Part shown: piece after piece, positions 10,135 to 20,354 of the stretch | Numbering within the stretch: position 1 is the stretch's first letter | Layout of the letters: every line of letters starts with the position of its first letter | Assembly: GCF_025962655.1 (NCBI RefSeq) | Contig: NZ_JAGFPE010000003.1 | Location: forward strand, 434,001-498,000 | Direction: 5' to 3' | Length of the DNA: 64,000 nt | From: Candidatus Symbiopectobacterium sp. NZEC151 | GTDB taxonomy: Bacteria > Pseudomonadota > Gammaproteobacteria > Enterobacterales > Enterobacteriaceae | Translations under genes and position numbers: made by a program | The notes under the pieces: generated by a model | What the model saw: the letters and a program-made list of their open reading frames with translations, nothing else | What the model was told of the DNA's origin: nothing | Database searches by the model: none

Positions 10135-10800
10135 TTAACTGAGCAGATCCGGCGCAAGCGGCGGACTGCCCCAGGCGCGCAGTTCCTCGGCTTCGAGCAC
10201 CGTCACACTGGCTTTTGGCTCCGGTGAAAAGGCGTGATTCATCAGTGCCCTCGCCACCGCTTTACCTTCGATCGCTCGCCATTTAGCAGGCAGCCACTTG
10301 AGCAGCGGAGCGGAAAAGTGTTCCAGCGGCCGTCGCGTTGCCCGCTCGCCCAACAGCAGTGAAGGGCGTACCAGCGTCAAATGCCGCCATCCTTGCTGAC
10401 GTAGCGCCGCTTCCATCTCACCTTTGGTGCGCGAATAGAAAAACGGTGACGTCGCATTGGCGCTCATGGCGCTCACCGTGAGCAGGTGTGTGGCGCCCAG
10501 CGCCTTGGCCTGCGCGGCACTGTCGACCACCAGCGTATAGTCAACAAAGCGAAACGCTTGCTTGCTGCCTGCCTGTTTGCGCGTGGTTCCCAGGCAGCAA
10601 AACACAATATCGACCGGCTCATGCCATTGCGCCAGCGCAACGCGCACATCCTCATGACAAGGATTGACCAGTTTGTCCTGCGTGGGCAGCGGCCTGCGCG
10701 TGGGCGCATAGATAACCTCTACCCGGCTATTGGCTTGCAGCAGCTTCAGCAGTTCCTGCCCAATTAATCCTGTCGCGCCTAGCAGCAATACTCGACTCAT
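10135..10800 (-). CDS. yraR: NAD(P)-binding oxidoreductase-like protein (YraR type)
   Basis: The 221-residue protein has an N-terminal Rossmann motif LLLGATGLIGQELL and shares long blocks with E. coli YraR, including IVFCCLGTTRKQAGSK, VVSAMSANATSPFFYSR and TLVRPSLLLGER. It belongs to the atypical short-chain dehydrogenase (HTATIP2-like) group. The start ATG at 10800 has a strong GGAGGAG six bases upstream. No substrate is known. It is followed on the same strand, upstream in position, by the yhbP-like gene with a 28-base gap, so the two may be co-transcribed. Confidence 0.83.
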   Translation of the reverse strand: MSRVLLLGATGLIGQELLKLLQANSRVEVIYAPTRRPLPTQDKLVNPCHEDVRVALAQWHEPVDIVFCCLGTTRKQAGSKQAFRFVDYTLVVDSAAQAKALGATHLLTVSAMSANATSPFFYSRTKGEMEAALRQQGWRHLTLVRPSLLLGERATRRPLEHFSAPLLKWLPAKWRAIEGKAVARALMNHAFSPEPKASVTVLEAEELRAWGSPPLAPDLLS

Positions 10801-10828
10801 GGCTCCTCCTGTTGCCAGATTCATTCAG

Positions 10829-11740
<912 letters not shown>

Positions 11741-12163
11741 TTATTTACCCGCTGACTCCATACCCACTAATCCGACTTTCAGATAGCCCGCCTTACGCAA
11801 GGTATCCATAACTCGCATCATGGTTTCATAGTCCACGGTTTTATCTGCCTGGAAGAAGATGGTGGTCTCTTTGTTGGCACTCGTTTGTTCATCCAACAGC
11901 GTGGTGAGCCCGGTCTCGCTCACCGCAATATCACCCACATACAGCTGTTTGTCCGCTTTCACCGTCAAATAGACCGGCTTTTCCGGACGGGGTTGCGGCA
12001 CCGCAGTGGATGCCGGCAAGTCGACACGAATATCGACGGTCGCCAGCGGCGCTGCCACCATAAAGATGATCAACAGCACCAGCATCACGTCAATGAACGG
12101 CGTGACGTTGATGTCATGCATCTCGTTGTCACTGCTCGTATCATCGTGCAAATGCATCGCCAT
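11741..12163 (-). CDS. exbD: TonB-system energy transducer ExbD
   Basis: ExbD, with ExbB, converts the inner-membrane proton gradient into force passed through TonB to outer-membrane receptors. The 140-residue protein has a cytoplasmic start with NEMHDINVTPFIDVML; the Asp in this helix (D25 type) is the proton-carrying residue. It has one transmembrane helix (about 22-42) and a periplasmic domain ending in KVGLVGMESAGK. It lies three bases after exbB, as one operon. Confidence 0.96.
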   Translation of the reverse strand: MAMHLHDDTSSDNEMHDINVTPFIDVMLVLLIIFMVAAPLATVDIRVDLPASTAVPQPRPEKPVYLTVKADKQLYVGDIAVSETGLTTLLDEQTSANKETTIFFQADKTVDYETMMRVMDTLRKAGYLKVGLVGMESAGK

Positions 12164-12166
12164 AAC

Positions 12167-13201
12167 TTAACCCACCCGCAGTTTTTGATTAGCTGCGGTC
12201 AAACGGTTACCGTTACTCGCGGCCACATCCAAATCGCGGCTCACCAGCAGCAGCACCTGTGCCGCCACATCACCCATCAGCGCTTTATAGCTGCCAATCC
12301 CGCGAGCGAACACGTTATAAATCACCACCGCCGGGATGGCGGCGACCAGACCAACCGCGGTGGCCAACAGGGCCTCGGCGATCCCCGGCGCGACCACGGC
12401 CAGATTGGTGGTTTGCGTTTGTGCGATGCCGATAAAGCTGTTCATGATGCCCCAGACCGTACCGAACAGCCCGACGAAGGGTGCCACCGCCCCGACCGTT
12501 GCCAAATAGCCGTTACCGCGCCCCATATGGCGACCGGCAGCCGCCACGCGGCGCTCCAGACGGAAAGCGGTACGCTCTTTGATGCCATTATTGTCATCAG
12601 AACGGGCAGAAAGGGTTAATTCATTTTGCGCATCGGCCAGCAATATCGCCGCGGTGCTGTCGGCTTTGAAGGCCTCAACGACATCCGCAGCGTCATCTAA
12701 GGTGCGTGCCTGTTCCAACGCCGCGTATTCGCGACGCAGGCGACGTTTGGCACCCAGCAGTTCGACGCTTTTACCAAAGAAGATCGCCCAGGTAATCACG
12801 GAAGCTAGCAGCAAACCGATCATCACGGATTTCACCACCAGATCCGCATGCTGATACATGCCCCAGACGGAAAGATCGGTTTTCATGATATTGCCTGCAC
12901 TGCCTTGCGGCAGAGCCAACGGCGATGCAGGCACCGCAGCAGCCCCTGCGACAGCGGATTCAGCCGCCAAAGGCGTCGATGCCGTAGCGGCAGCCTGTGG
13001 TGCGCTGGCGGCAGCGGCGTTGGCAACAGGCGTAGAGGCCGGTGCCGCAAACGCATTTCCACTTAGTCCTGCTGACGTGACCAGCCCCGCCGTTAAAACC
13101 AGAGCCGTCAACATGCTACGGGAAAATGCGCTGAACGCGCCGCGTTGTGTAAGCCAGGCGGGCAATGCCTGGGAAAAAATATGACCGACAGCCGTTTTCA
13201 C
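12167..13201 (-). CDS. exbB: TonB-system energy transducer ExbB, long N-terminal form
   Basis: ExbB forms the pentameric proton channel that works with ExbD and TonB. The C-terminal two-thirds has the three-helix ExbB/TolQ/MotA core, including GTVWGIMNSFIGIAQ and GLVAAIPAVVIYNVFA. Unlike the roughly 244-residue E. coli protein, this one has about 100 extra residues: a signal-like segment and an Ala/Pro-rich stretch (about residues 50-100) before the first core helix. Such a leader is known from Pseudomonas and soft-rot genera. The start is a GTG at 13201 with GGAGG six bases upstream. A Fur-like site lies upstream. Confidence 0.95.
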   Translation of the reverse strand: MKTAVGHIFSQALPAWLTQRGAFSAFSRSMLTALVLTAGLVTSAGLSGNAFAAPASTPVANAAAASAPQAAATASTPLAAESAVAGAAAVPASPLALPQGSAGNIMKTDLSVWGMYQHADLVVKSVMIGLLLASVITWAIFFGKSVELLGAKRRLRREYAALEQARTLDDAADVVEAFKADSTAAILLADAQNELTLSARSDDNNGIKERTAFRLERRVAAAGRHMGRGNGYLATVGAVAPFVGLFGTVWGIMNSFIGIAQTQTTNLAVVAPGIAEALLATAVGLVAAIPAVVIYNVFARGIGSYKALMGDVAAQVLLLVSRDLDVAASNGNRLTAANQKLRVG

Positions 13202-13218
13202 GCTGTGCCTCCACCTAT

Positions 13219-13254
13219 ACCAATGAATAGTACAACACCAATGAATAGTGCAAC
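13219..13254. repeat. 18-bp tandem duplication in exbB leader
   Basis: ACCAATGAATAGTACAAC is repeated directly with a single A-to-G change (13219-13236 and 13237-13254). It lies between the Fur-like site and the GTG start of exbB and would be part of the untranslated leader. It looks like a recent slippage duplication. Confidence 0.75.
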
Positions 13255-13291
13255 GAATCGACGGGAAATGATATCAAACTGAGCACGAATT

Positions 13292-13310
13292 GATAGTAGT
13301 TCTCATTAGT
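13292..13310 (-). promoter_or_regulatory. Candidate Fur box upstream of exbB
   Basis: GATAGTAGTTCTCATTAGT matches the 19-bp Fur consensus at 12 positions, with the right half (TCATTA) well conserved. It lies 91 bases upstream of exbB. Iron-dependent repression of exbBD is well known, which supports the reading, although the score by eye is moderate. Confidence 0.55.
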
Positions 13311-13602
13311 ATTTATGCTTTTTGAGCACAAAAAACCCTAATATCCATAAGGTGAAACACTGATTTGGCATGACGCCTTCGCGGGTCTGCCAATTTGCCA
13401 GCCCAGGAACAACAAAAGTCGCGTTCTGTGATCGACTTTGAGTTATTACACCATTGTTGAGTAAACATCGATAAGTTGTCTTACAGGAAAGACCTTATCA
13501 GAAATAATTAATGGCACTAAAAACAATACTATAGACATTCAAATGACACGTAAGAAATCAATTACCATCAATTGTTTCATTCAGTTACCTATATTGCGCT
13601 TT

Positions 13603-13635
13603 TGTGATACGAGTCATTCCGCAAAGTGGTATAAT
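13603..13635 (+). promoter_or_regulatory. Candidate promoter and CRP-like site for the TRAP operon
   Basis: A perfect TATAAT lies at 13630-13635. Just upstream, TGTGA-N6-TCATT (13603-13618) matches the CRP consensus in eight of ten key bases. The spacing between them is not a standard activator position, so the CRP call is weak. The leader to the dctP ATG would be about 130 bases. Confidence 0.35.
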
Positions 13636-13772
13636 AGGTTAGTTTACCCTTGAATATGAGGGGAAATTATTTTGACTTAATTTTCTAATTCTCTTCATTA
13701 CGCACCGGGTTTTATTTATAGAACAATAATAGTCGTACCACGAATATATCCTCGAGACTTCTGGAGACCCGA

Positions 13773-14750
13773 ATGAAGCTATCCAAAACACTGATAGGCA
13801 TCTGCCTAAGCTCCGCCACGCTGTTTATGAGTTATTCAGCCAGCGCATTGCAAATCAAAGCATCCGATGTTCACCCCGAAGGCTATCCCAATGTGGTAGC
13901 CGTACAAAAAATGGGAGAGAAATTAAAGGCCGCCACGGATGGAAAACTGGAAATAAAAACCTTTCCAGGCGGGGTATTAGGCGATGAGAAGCAAATGATT
14001 GAGCAGGCGCAACTGGGTGCCATCGATATTATTCGCGTCTCCATGACCCCGGTTGCTGCCATTTTGCCAGAAATCGAAGTGTTTACCCTGCCCTATATTT
14101 TCCGTGATGAAGATCATATGCACAAAGTGCTGGACGGGAAAATTGGTCAGGAAATTGGTGACAAGATTACCAATAACAGTAAATCCAAGCTGGTGTTCCT
14201 TGGCTGGATGGATGCCGGTACGCGCAACCTGATCACCAAAGCCCCGGTCGCCAAACCGGAAGACCTCAAAGGCATGAAGATTCGGGTACAGAGCAGCCCG
14301 GTCGCGCTGGCCACGCTGAAAGCCATGGGAGCGAACTCTATCGCCATGGGAACCAGTGAAGTGTTCAGCGGTATGCAAACCGGTGTCATCGATGGCACGG
14401 AAAACAATCCGCCCACCTTCGTCGCGCACAACTACATGCCGGTCGCCAAAAACTTTACCTGGAGCCGTCATTTTATTATTCCTGAGCTGTTCCTCTATTC
14501 AAAAACCAAATGGGATAAACTCACTAAAGATCAACAGGAATTGATTCTTAAATTAGCCAAAGAAGCGCAAATGGAACAGCGTGAATTGTGGAATGCCTAT
14601 AACCAGCAGTCATTGGATAAAATGAAGGCCGGCGGCGTGAATTTCTACGACATTGATACCGATTACTATTACAAAGCGACACAACCGGTACGCGATCAGT
14701 TTGGTGCGAAATACCAGGATCTGATCAAGGCTGTGGCAGACGTGAAATAG
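13773..14750 (+). CDS. dctP: TRAP transporter substrate-binding protein (DctP family)
   Basis: This periplasmic protein would capture an organic acid, often a C4-dicarboxylate, sialic acid or sugar acid, and deliver it to a sodium-driven membrane pair. The 325-residue product has a signal peptide ending SASA and the DctP signatures GTRNLITKAP, the invariant Arg in KGMKIRVQSSP, and GVIDGTENNPPTF. The ATG follows CTGGAGACCC. The ligand cannot be named; the conserved Arg predicts a carboxylate. It is first in a dctP-dctQ-dctM order. Confidence 0.93.
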   Translation: MKLSKTLIGICLSSATLFMSYSASALQIKASDVHPEGYPNVVAVQKMGEKLKAATDGKLEIKTFPGGVLGDEKQMIEQAQLGAIDIIRVSMTPVAAILPEIEVFTLPYIFRDEDHMHKVLDGKIGQEIGDKITNNSKSKLVFLGWMDAGTRNLITKAPVAKPEDLKGMKIRVQSSPVALATLKAMGANSIAMGTSEVFSGMQTGVIDGTENNPPTFVAHNYMPVAKNFTWSRHFIIPELFLYSKTKWDKLTKDQQELILKLAKEAQMEQRELWNAYNQQSLDKMKAGGVNFYDIDTDYYYKATQPVRDQFGAKYQDLIKAVADVK

Positions 14751-14928
14751 TCTACCGTTAATAATGCGGGCTGGTTTAGCACTGGCCCGCCCATTATCCC
14801 TAATAGCATAAGTTACCCCGGCAGACATTATTACGTTGCACAGTCTGAGTTTTGTCATGGGCTAAAGGCGCGGACGATATCCCAATAATGGCACAGGATA
14901 ATGGCGCAGGGTGGTACAGGTGGAAGCA

Positions 14929-15435
14929 ATGGGTCGTATTTATATTTCTGCAATGGATATTCTCTATCTGATTGCCATGTGGGTTTCCGGGCTAACGTTA
15001 TTGGTCATGACACTGATCATTCCGGTTGGCATTTTCGCACGCTATGTCTTGAACTCCGCACTCTCCTGGCCGGAGCCGGTTGCCATTATCTGCATGGTAA
15101 CCTTTACCTTTGTCGGTGCCGCCGTCAGTTACCGCGCCTGTTCGCATATTGCCGTGAGCATGGTGACCGATCGTCTGCCTGAGAGCGGCAAGCGCGTGTG
15201 CAGTTTTCTTACCAACATGCTGATGCTACTGATCAGCGGATTTATCCTCTATTACAGCACGCAACTTTGCATCGAACTGTGGGAACAGCCCGTGGCTGAG
15301 TTTCCGATACTGACAGCCGGCGAGACCTATCTGCCGCTGCCGATCGGCTCTTTGATCACACTGCTGTTTATTGTCGAAAGAATATGCTTTGGTCCGCAGG
15401 ATAAACGTCCTGTCGTGATGCTGGGCAGCGCTTAA
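14929..15435 (+). CDS. dctQ: TRAP transporter small membrane subunit (DctQ family)
   Basis: The 168-residue protein has four predicted transmembrane helices and the DctQ motif around VGIFARYVLNSALSWPEPVA, with the conserved Arg-Tyr and Trp-x-Glu. The ATG at 14929 is chosen because GGTGGA precedes it; a GTG at 14911 in the same frame lacks a site. It lies 178 bases after dctP, a rather long gap, and 15 bases before dctM. It partners DctM in the inner membrane. Confidence 0.9.
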   Translation: MGRIYISAMDILYLIAMWVSGLTLLVMTLIIPVGIFARYVLNSALSWPEPVAIICMVTFTFVGAAVSYRACSHIAVSMVTDRLPESGKRVCSFLTNMLMLLISGFILYYSTQLCIELWEQPVAEFPILTAGETYLPLPIGSLITLLFIVERICFGPQDKRPVVMLGSA

Positions 15436-15450
15436 TCCGGAGGCATTACC

Positions 15451-16743
15451 ATGGATGCATTTATTTTAGTTGCCGCGCTGGCGGTGCTGCTCGCCGTTGG
15501 CGTACCCGTGGCCTACGCCGTGGGTCTTAGCGCCATTGTCGGTGCGTTCTGGATCGATCTGCCGCTTGAAGCGGTGATGATCCAGATAACCAATGGGGTG
15601 AACAAATTCTCCCTGTTAGCCATTCCGTTCTTTATTCTGGCCGGTGCCATCATGGCGGAAGGCGGTATTGCCCGCCGGTTGGTGAACTTCGCCTATATTT
15701 TTGTTGGCTTTATTCGTGGCGGCCTGTCGCTGGTGAACATTGTGGCCTCCACCTTCTTTGGTGCCATCTCAGGTTCCTCGGTTGCCGACACCGCCTCCAT
15801 CGGCTCAGTGATGATTCCTGAAATGGAGAAAAAAGGGTATCCGCGTGATTTTGCCGCCGCCGTGACCGCCAGCGGTTCGGTACAGGCCATCCTCACGCCG
15901 CCTAGCCATAACTCGGTCATCTACTCGCTGGCCACAGGTGGCACGGTATCCATCGCCTCACTGTTTATCGCCGGTATCATGCCAGGCCTGCTGCTGAGCT
16001 TTACCATTATGGTGATGTGCGTGGGCTTTGCCCATAAACGCGGCTATCCCAAAGGCGAGCGGGTGCCTTTCAAACAGGCGCTTAAAATCTTTGTTGATAC
16101 GCTGTGGGGCCTGATGACCGTGGTCATCATCATGGGCGGGATTCTTTCGGGGATCTTCACCGCCACCGAATCTGCGGCTATCGCCTGCGTGTGGTCCTTC
16201 TTCGTCACCATGTTTATCTACAGAGACTACACCTGGGCGGAGCTGCCGAAGCTGATGTACCGCACGGTAAAAACCGTCACCATCGTGATGATCCTGATCG
16301 GTTTTGCTGCGGCTTTCGGTGCCATCATGACCTACATGCAGTTACCGAGTCGCATTACCGAATTCTTCACGTCTATCTCGGATAACAAGTACGTCATTCT
16401 GATGTGGATCAACATCATGTTGCTGTTGGTCGGCACGCTGATGGATATGGCCCCGCTGATCCTGATCCTGACGCCGGTACTGTTACCTGTCGCCATTTCA
16501 CTCGGGGTCGATCCGGTGCATTTCGGCATGATCATGCTGGTTAACCTGGGGATTGGTTTGATCACACCGCCAGTTGGCTCTGTGTTATTTGTCGCCAGTG
16601 CCGTGAGCAAACAGAAAATAGAGCAGGTGGTGAAGGCGATGGTGCCCTTCTACTGCGGCCTATTCTTCGTCTTGATGCTGGTCACCTATATTCCCGCCAT
16701 TTCCCTGTGGCTGCCCAAGCTTTTCGGCGTTCATACCGGGTAA
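15451..16743 (+). CDS. dctM: TRAP transporter large permease (DctM family)
   Basis: The 430-residue permease has about 12 hydrophobic helices and DctM landmarks: AIPFFILAGAIMAEGGIARR, GAISGSSVADTASIGSVMIPEM, an ILTPPSHNSVIYS hairpin and a C-terminal GLITPPVGSVLFV hairpin. It moves the DctP-bound solute inward with sodium. The ATG at 15451 follows a strong CCGGAGGC site. It is the last gene before metC. Confidence 0.94.
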   Translation: MDAFILVAALAVLLAVGVPVAYAVGLSAIVGAFWIDLPLEAVMIQITNGVNKFSLLAIPFFILAGAIMAEGGIARRLVNFAYIFVGFIRGGLSLVNIVASTFFGAISGSSVADTASIGSVMIPEMEKKGYPRDFAAAVTASGSVQAILTPPSHNSVIYSLATGGTVSIASLFIAGIMPGLLLSFTIMVMCVGFAHKRGYPKGERVPFKQALKIFVDTLWGLMTVVIIMGGILSGIFTATESAAIACVWSFFVTMFIYRDYTWAELPKLMYRTVKTVTIVMILIGFAAAFGAIMTYMQLPSRITEFFTSISDNKYVILMWINIMLLLVGTLMDMAPLILILTPVLLPVAISLGVDPVHFGMIMLVNLGIGLITPPVGSVLFVASAVSKQKIEQVVKAMVPFYCGLFFVLMLVTYIPAISLWLPKLFGVHTG

Positions 16744-16935
16744 CGCCGCCTCAATTCCGCCAGCCCTTCGTGCGAGACGGGCTGGCACTTCCCTGCTTTC
16801 TCCAGCATGACATCATTTCTGCCTCCTCAAAAACAGTGACTCTGACCGTTTTTCTCCCAGATGAAAAAAACGCAATCCCTCTCTTCTTCACACCATGCTA
16901 ACGTAACCGCTTCCATTCTCTTTGGTGAAACAGAC

Positions 16936-18129
16936 ATGAGCAGCAAGAAAACAGCAACGACGCTGGTCTCAGCAGGACGCAGCAAAAAATACACTCAGGG
17001 ATCGGTCAACAGCGTTATCCAACGCGCCTCATCGCTGATTTTTGAGACGGTTGCCGACAAGAAACAGGCCACCCTCAACCGGGCCAAAGGGGGCCTGTTT
17101 TACGGACGTCGCGGCACCCTGACCCACTTCTCATTGCAGGAAGCGATGACGGAGCTGGAAGGCGGCGCGGGCTGTGCGCTCTATCCGTGCGGCGCAGCGG
17201 CAATCTCTAATGCGATCCTCTCCTTTGTTTCAAGCGGTGATCATGTGCTGGTGACCGGTTCCGTCTACGAACCGACCCAGGCGTTCTGCGATAACGTGCT
17301 GAGCAAATTCAATGTCTCTACCCGCTACTTTGATCCGCTTATCGGTGCGGGTATTGCTGACCTGATTCAGGAAAACACCAAAGTGGTGTTCCTCGAATCT
17401 CCCGGTTCCATCACCATGGAAGTGCACGATGTGCCAGCCATCGTCAGCGCAGTGCGCCGCGTTAACCCCGATATCGTGATCATCATGGATAACACCTGGG
17501 CGGCGGGCATTCTGTTCAAAGCGCTTGAGTTCGATATCGATATCTCCGTGCAGTCCGGGACCAAATATATTGTCGGCCACTCCGATGCCATGCTGGGCAC
17601 CGCCGTTGCCAACGCTCGCTGCTGGGATCAGTTGCGTGAGCACTCCTATCTGATGGGGCAGATGGTCGATGCCGACACCGCTTACGTCGCCAGCCGCGGT
17701 CTGCGCACCCTCGGGGTTCGCCTCAAGCAGCATCAGGAGAGCAGCCTGCGCATCGCCCACTGGCTCGCTGAACGGCCAGAAGTGGCGGTCGTCAACCACC
17801 CGGCGCTACCGAGCTGTAAAGGGCATGAGTTTTATCTCCGTGATTTCACCGGATGTAACGGATTGTTCTCCTTTGTGCTAAAGCAAAAGCTGAGCAAGGA
17901 GCAACTGTCCGACTATCTGGACAATTTTGCGCATTTCAGCATGGCCTATTCCTGGGGCGGTTTCGAATCCCTGATCCTGGCGAATCAGCCGGAGGATCTG
18001 GCCTCGATTCGTCCCGCTGGCGGCATCGATTTCACCGGCACACTTATTCGGTTACATATCGGGCTTGAAGACTGTGATGATCTGATCGATGATTTGACAG
18101 CCGGATTCAACAGAATTCACAAAGTGTGA
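16936..18129 (+). CDS. metC: Cystathionine beta-lyase
   Basis: MetC is a pyridoxal-phosphate enzyme that cleaves cystathionine to homocysteine, pyruvate and ammonia in methionine synthesis. The ATG at 16936 gives 397 residues, close to E. coli; the upstream in-frame ATG at 16861 would add 25 residues without homology. Seen: [28 protein letters not shown] cofactor contact, and the Schiff-base Lys in [13 protein letters not shown]. In E. coli it is divergent from exbB; here the TRAP genes lie between. No clear MetJ box was found by eye. Confidence 0.96.
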   Translation: MSSKKTATTLVSAGRSKKYTQGSVNSVIQRASSLIFETVADKKQATLNRAKGGLFYGRRGTLTHFSLQEAMTELEGGAGCALYPCGAAAISNAILSFVSSGDHVLVTGSVYEPTQAFCDNVLSKFNVSTRYFDPLIGAGIADLIQENTKVVFLESPGSITMEVHDVPAIVSAVRRVNPDIVIIMDNTWAAGILFKALEFDIDISVQSGTKYIVGHSDAMLGTAVANARCWDQLREHSYLMGQMVDADTAYVASRGLRTLGVRLKQHQESSLRIAHWLAERPEVAVVNHPALPSCKGHEFYLRDFTGCNGLFSFVLKQKLSKEQLSDYLDNFAHFSMAYSWGGFESLILANQPEDLASIRPAGGIDFTGTLIRLHIGLEDCDDLIDDLTAGFNRIHKV

Positions 18130-18162
18130 CGGCGATATCCCTTGATATGGCTGCGGTGGTGT

Positions 18163-18295
18163 GTGTAAAGCGTGTATGATGAACGGAATAAGTAAGACAA
18201 AAAAACCGCTTTACACGAATAACAGAGCTTATGTCTGTCGCCGAAAGGTGTTCGTATTGGCGACACTAAGATCTTGGCCCTACGCTATTGCTTAG
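18163..18295 (+). promoter_or_regulatory. Structured leader region upstream of yghB
   Basis: Three inverted repeats occur in this stretch. GTGTAAAGCG (18163-18172) pairs perfectly with CGCTTTACAC (18207-18216) over a 34-base spacer. GTCGCC (18237-18242) pairs with GGCGAC (18259-18264). CTAAG (18266-18270) pairs with CTTAG (18291-18295). The first may be a split operator or the 3' end signal of metC; the others would fold in a yghB leader. No known riboswitch was recognised. Confidence 0.35.
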
Positions 18296-18370
18296 CGACA
18301 CAGATTGATCCGTTCGACGTTTGTGCGAGCAGGGTTGTACTTTGGGCCCCTACACCTGGCAGGAAGTAAT

Positions 18371-19030
18371 ATGAGTGTGGTTCACGACATCATTCAGGCG
18401 CTGTGGCAGCAAGATTTCAGTGCGTTGGCCGACCCCAATGTTATCTGGGTTATCTACGGCATTCTTTTCACGACCTTATTTCTGGAAAATGGCTTGCTGC
18501 CGGCATCGTTTCTGCCGGGTGACAGTCTGCTACTGCTCACTGGGGCCATGATCGCCAAAGGCGTGATGAGCTTCGTGCCCACCATGTTACTGCTTACCAT
18601 CGCGGCCAGTCTCGGCTGTTGGCTCAGTTACCTGCAAGGTCGCTGGCTAGGGGATACACGCCTCGTAAAAGGGTGGCTGCTGCAACTGCCAGCACACTAT
18701 CACCAACGCGCCTACCATATGTTCCATCGTCATGGGCTGGTGGCATTGTTAGTGGGCCGCTTCCTGGCCTTTATCCGCACCCTGTTGCCAACCATGGCAG
18801 GCATTTCTGGCCTCAACAGCCTGCGTTTTCAGATATTTAACTGGCTGAGCGGTTTCCTGTGGGTGTTTGGTATTGTCACACTGGGCTATGCCATTAGCCA
18901 TGTACCCCTGGTCAAGCGTTATGAAGACCAGGTCATGACCGCCCTGATCATTCTTCCCATTGTGTTACTGATCAGTGGATTGATTGGCATGCTGGTGATG
19001 TTGTGGCACAGAAGGCGCTCCGCCGCCTAA
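18371..19030 (+). CDS. yghB: DedA-family membrane protein YghB
   Basis: YghB is an inner-membrane DedA protein; in E. coli yghB and yqjA together are needed for normal cell division, Tat export and proton-motive-force balance, and DedA proteins are implicated in lipid scrambling. The 219-residue product (E. coli length) has [34 protein letters not shown] and several transmembrane helices. The ATG at 18371 follows AGGAAGTAAT; the longer reading from 18305 is rejected. The metC-yghB-dkgA order is conserved in E. coli. Confidence 0.95.
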   Translation: MSVVHDIIQALWQQDFSALADPNVIWVIYGILFTTLFLENGLLPASFLPGDSLLLLTGAMIAKGVMSFVPTMLLLTIAASLGCWLSYLQGRWLGDTRLVKGWLLQLPAHYHQRAYHMFHRHGLVALLVGRFLAFIRTLLPTMAGISGLNSLRFQIFNWLSGFLWVFGIVTLGYAISHVPLVKRYEDQVMTALIILPIVLLISGLIGMLVMLWHRRRSAA

Positions 19031-19282
19031 CGCAGGACCTCTCCAGGCTCTTTCAACGGTACCCGCTACCCTCTGATTTTCTTGATGTTACGTGCAAGAA
19101 AAGCAGGTACCGTTACCTCTCCTCACCGCTTTGCTGCTATTTTCGGCTAGACTTAACCGACATGTCCTGTCCATTACGAACAGGGTTGAAGGGATACCAT
19201 TCATCACCGTATCCGGTGGCTGAACACTAACCGAGCCCTTGCCGACCTCGGCAGGGAGGATTCTCGAATAAAGGAGAATGAC

Positions 19283-20128
19283 ATGACGACGCAACCCATG
19301 ATCAAACTGGCCGACGGCAACATCATGCCGCAGCTCGGCCTGGGCGTGTGGCAAGCGACACACGAACAAACAGTGGCCGCGGTGACCGATGCGCTACACA
19401 CCGGCTACCGGGCCATTGATACCGCCGCGATTTACAAAAATGAAGCAGGCGTCGGAGAGGCGTTACGGTCCAGCACGCTGCCCCGCGATCAGCTGTTTAT
19501 CACCACCAAACTGTGGAATACCGATCAGTCCGATCCGCAAAAAGCGCTGGAAGAGAGCTTGCAAAAGCTGCGGCTGGATTTTGTCGATCTCTATCTGATC
19601 CACTGGCCAGTGCCGGATCAGGATACCTATGTTGACGCCTGGCGCGGCCTGCTGCGTTTGCAGGAGCAGGGGCTGGTAAAAAGCATTGGCGTGAGCAATT
19701 TTCATCCACACCATCTACAACGCCTTAAAGCAGAAACCGGCGTATTCCCAGTCATTAATCAGGTTGAGCTACACCCTCTGTTCCAGCAGCGCCAATTACA
19801 CGCCTGGAATGCCACGCACCAGATTCAAACCGAGTCGTGGAGTCCGCTGGCACAAGGGGGAGAAGGGGTATTCGAGCAACCGCTGATCCGTCAGCTCGCG
19901 CTGAAATACGGCAAAACGCCCGCACAGATTGTGATCCGCTGGCACCTGGATTCTGGTCTGGTGGTGATCCCCAAATCCGTTACCCCGACGCGCATCCGAG
20001 AAAATTTCGATGTGTTTGATTTCCGTCTCGACAAAGACGAACTGGGCGAGATCGCCAAGCTGGATGCGGGTAAACGGCTGGGACCAGACCCGGATGTGCC
20101 ACGCACCACGTTTCCCACCAAAGATTAA
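19283..20128 (+). CDS. dkgA: 2,5-diketo-D-gluconate reductase A (aldo-keto reductase)
   Basis: DkgA is an NADPH-dependent aldo-keto reductase that reduces 2,5-diketo-D-gluconate to 2-keto-L-gulonate and also methylglyoxal and other aldehydes. The 281-residue protein has the catalytic tetrad in DTAAIYKNE (Asp, Tyr), ITTKLWN (Lys) and LIHWP (His), and the NADP motif IPKSVTPTRIRENFDVF. The ATG follows AAAGGAGAATG. It is followed by a strong terminator. E. coli yqhE sits in the same neighbourhood. Confidence 0.92.
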   Translation: MTTQPMIKLADGNIMPQLGLGVWQATHEQTVAAVTDALHTGYRAIDTAAIYKNEAGVGEALRSSTLPRDQLFITTKLWNTDQSDPQKALEESLQKLRLDFVDLYLIHWPVPDQDTYVDAWRGLLRLQEQGLVKSIGVSNFHPHHLQRLKAETGVFPVINQVELHPLFQQRQLHAWNATHQIQTESWSPLAQGGEGVFEQPLIRQLALKYGKTPAQIVIRWHLDSGLVVIPKSVTPTRIRENFDVFDFRLDKDELGEIAKLDAGKRLGPDPDVPRTTFPTKD

Positions 20129-20134
20129 ACGCGC

Positions 20135-20168
20135 TTCCGCCACTGCCGGTGGCGGAAATTCTTTTTTT
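20135..20168 (+). terminator. dkgA rho-independent terminator
   Basis: TTCCGCCAC (20135-20143) pairs perfectly with GTGGCGGAA (20149-20157), followed by a T-rich tail to 20168. It starts six bases after the dkgA stop codon. Confidence 0.9.
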
Positions 20169-20354
20169 CCATGGCACTCGCCTTTCCCCCGAAGATTCCT
20201 ATCAAATAACAATCAGAATTTTCCCCAACGTTAACAGAAACCAAACAACCACTCCGCATCCGTTGATCGGGTATAAGCCCTACTCCATGCTTCATGGCGC
20301 AGTTCAGGCGTTCGTGTAATACCCAAAACCCTATGAATGATGGAGATGTTACCG

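Noticed and set aside
11885..12619. 244-codon open frame antisense to exbB and exbD
   Set aside because: Shadow of the high-GC third-position bias of exbBD; the His/Arg-rich product is not credible.
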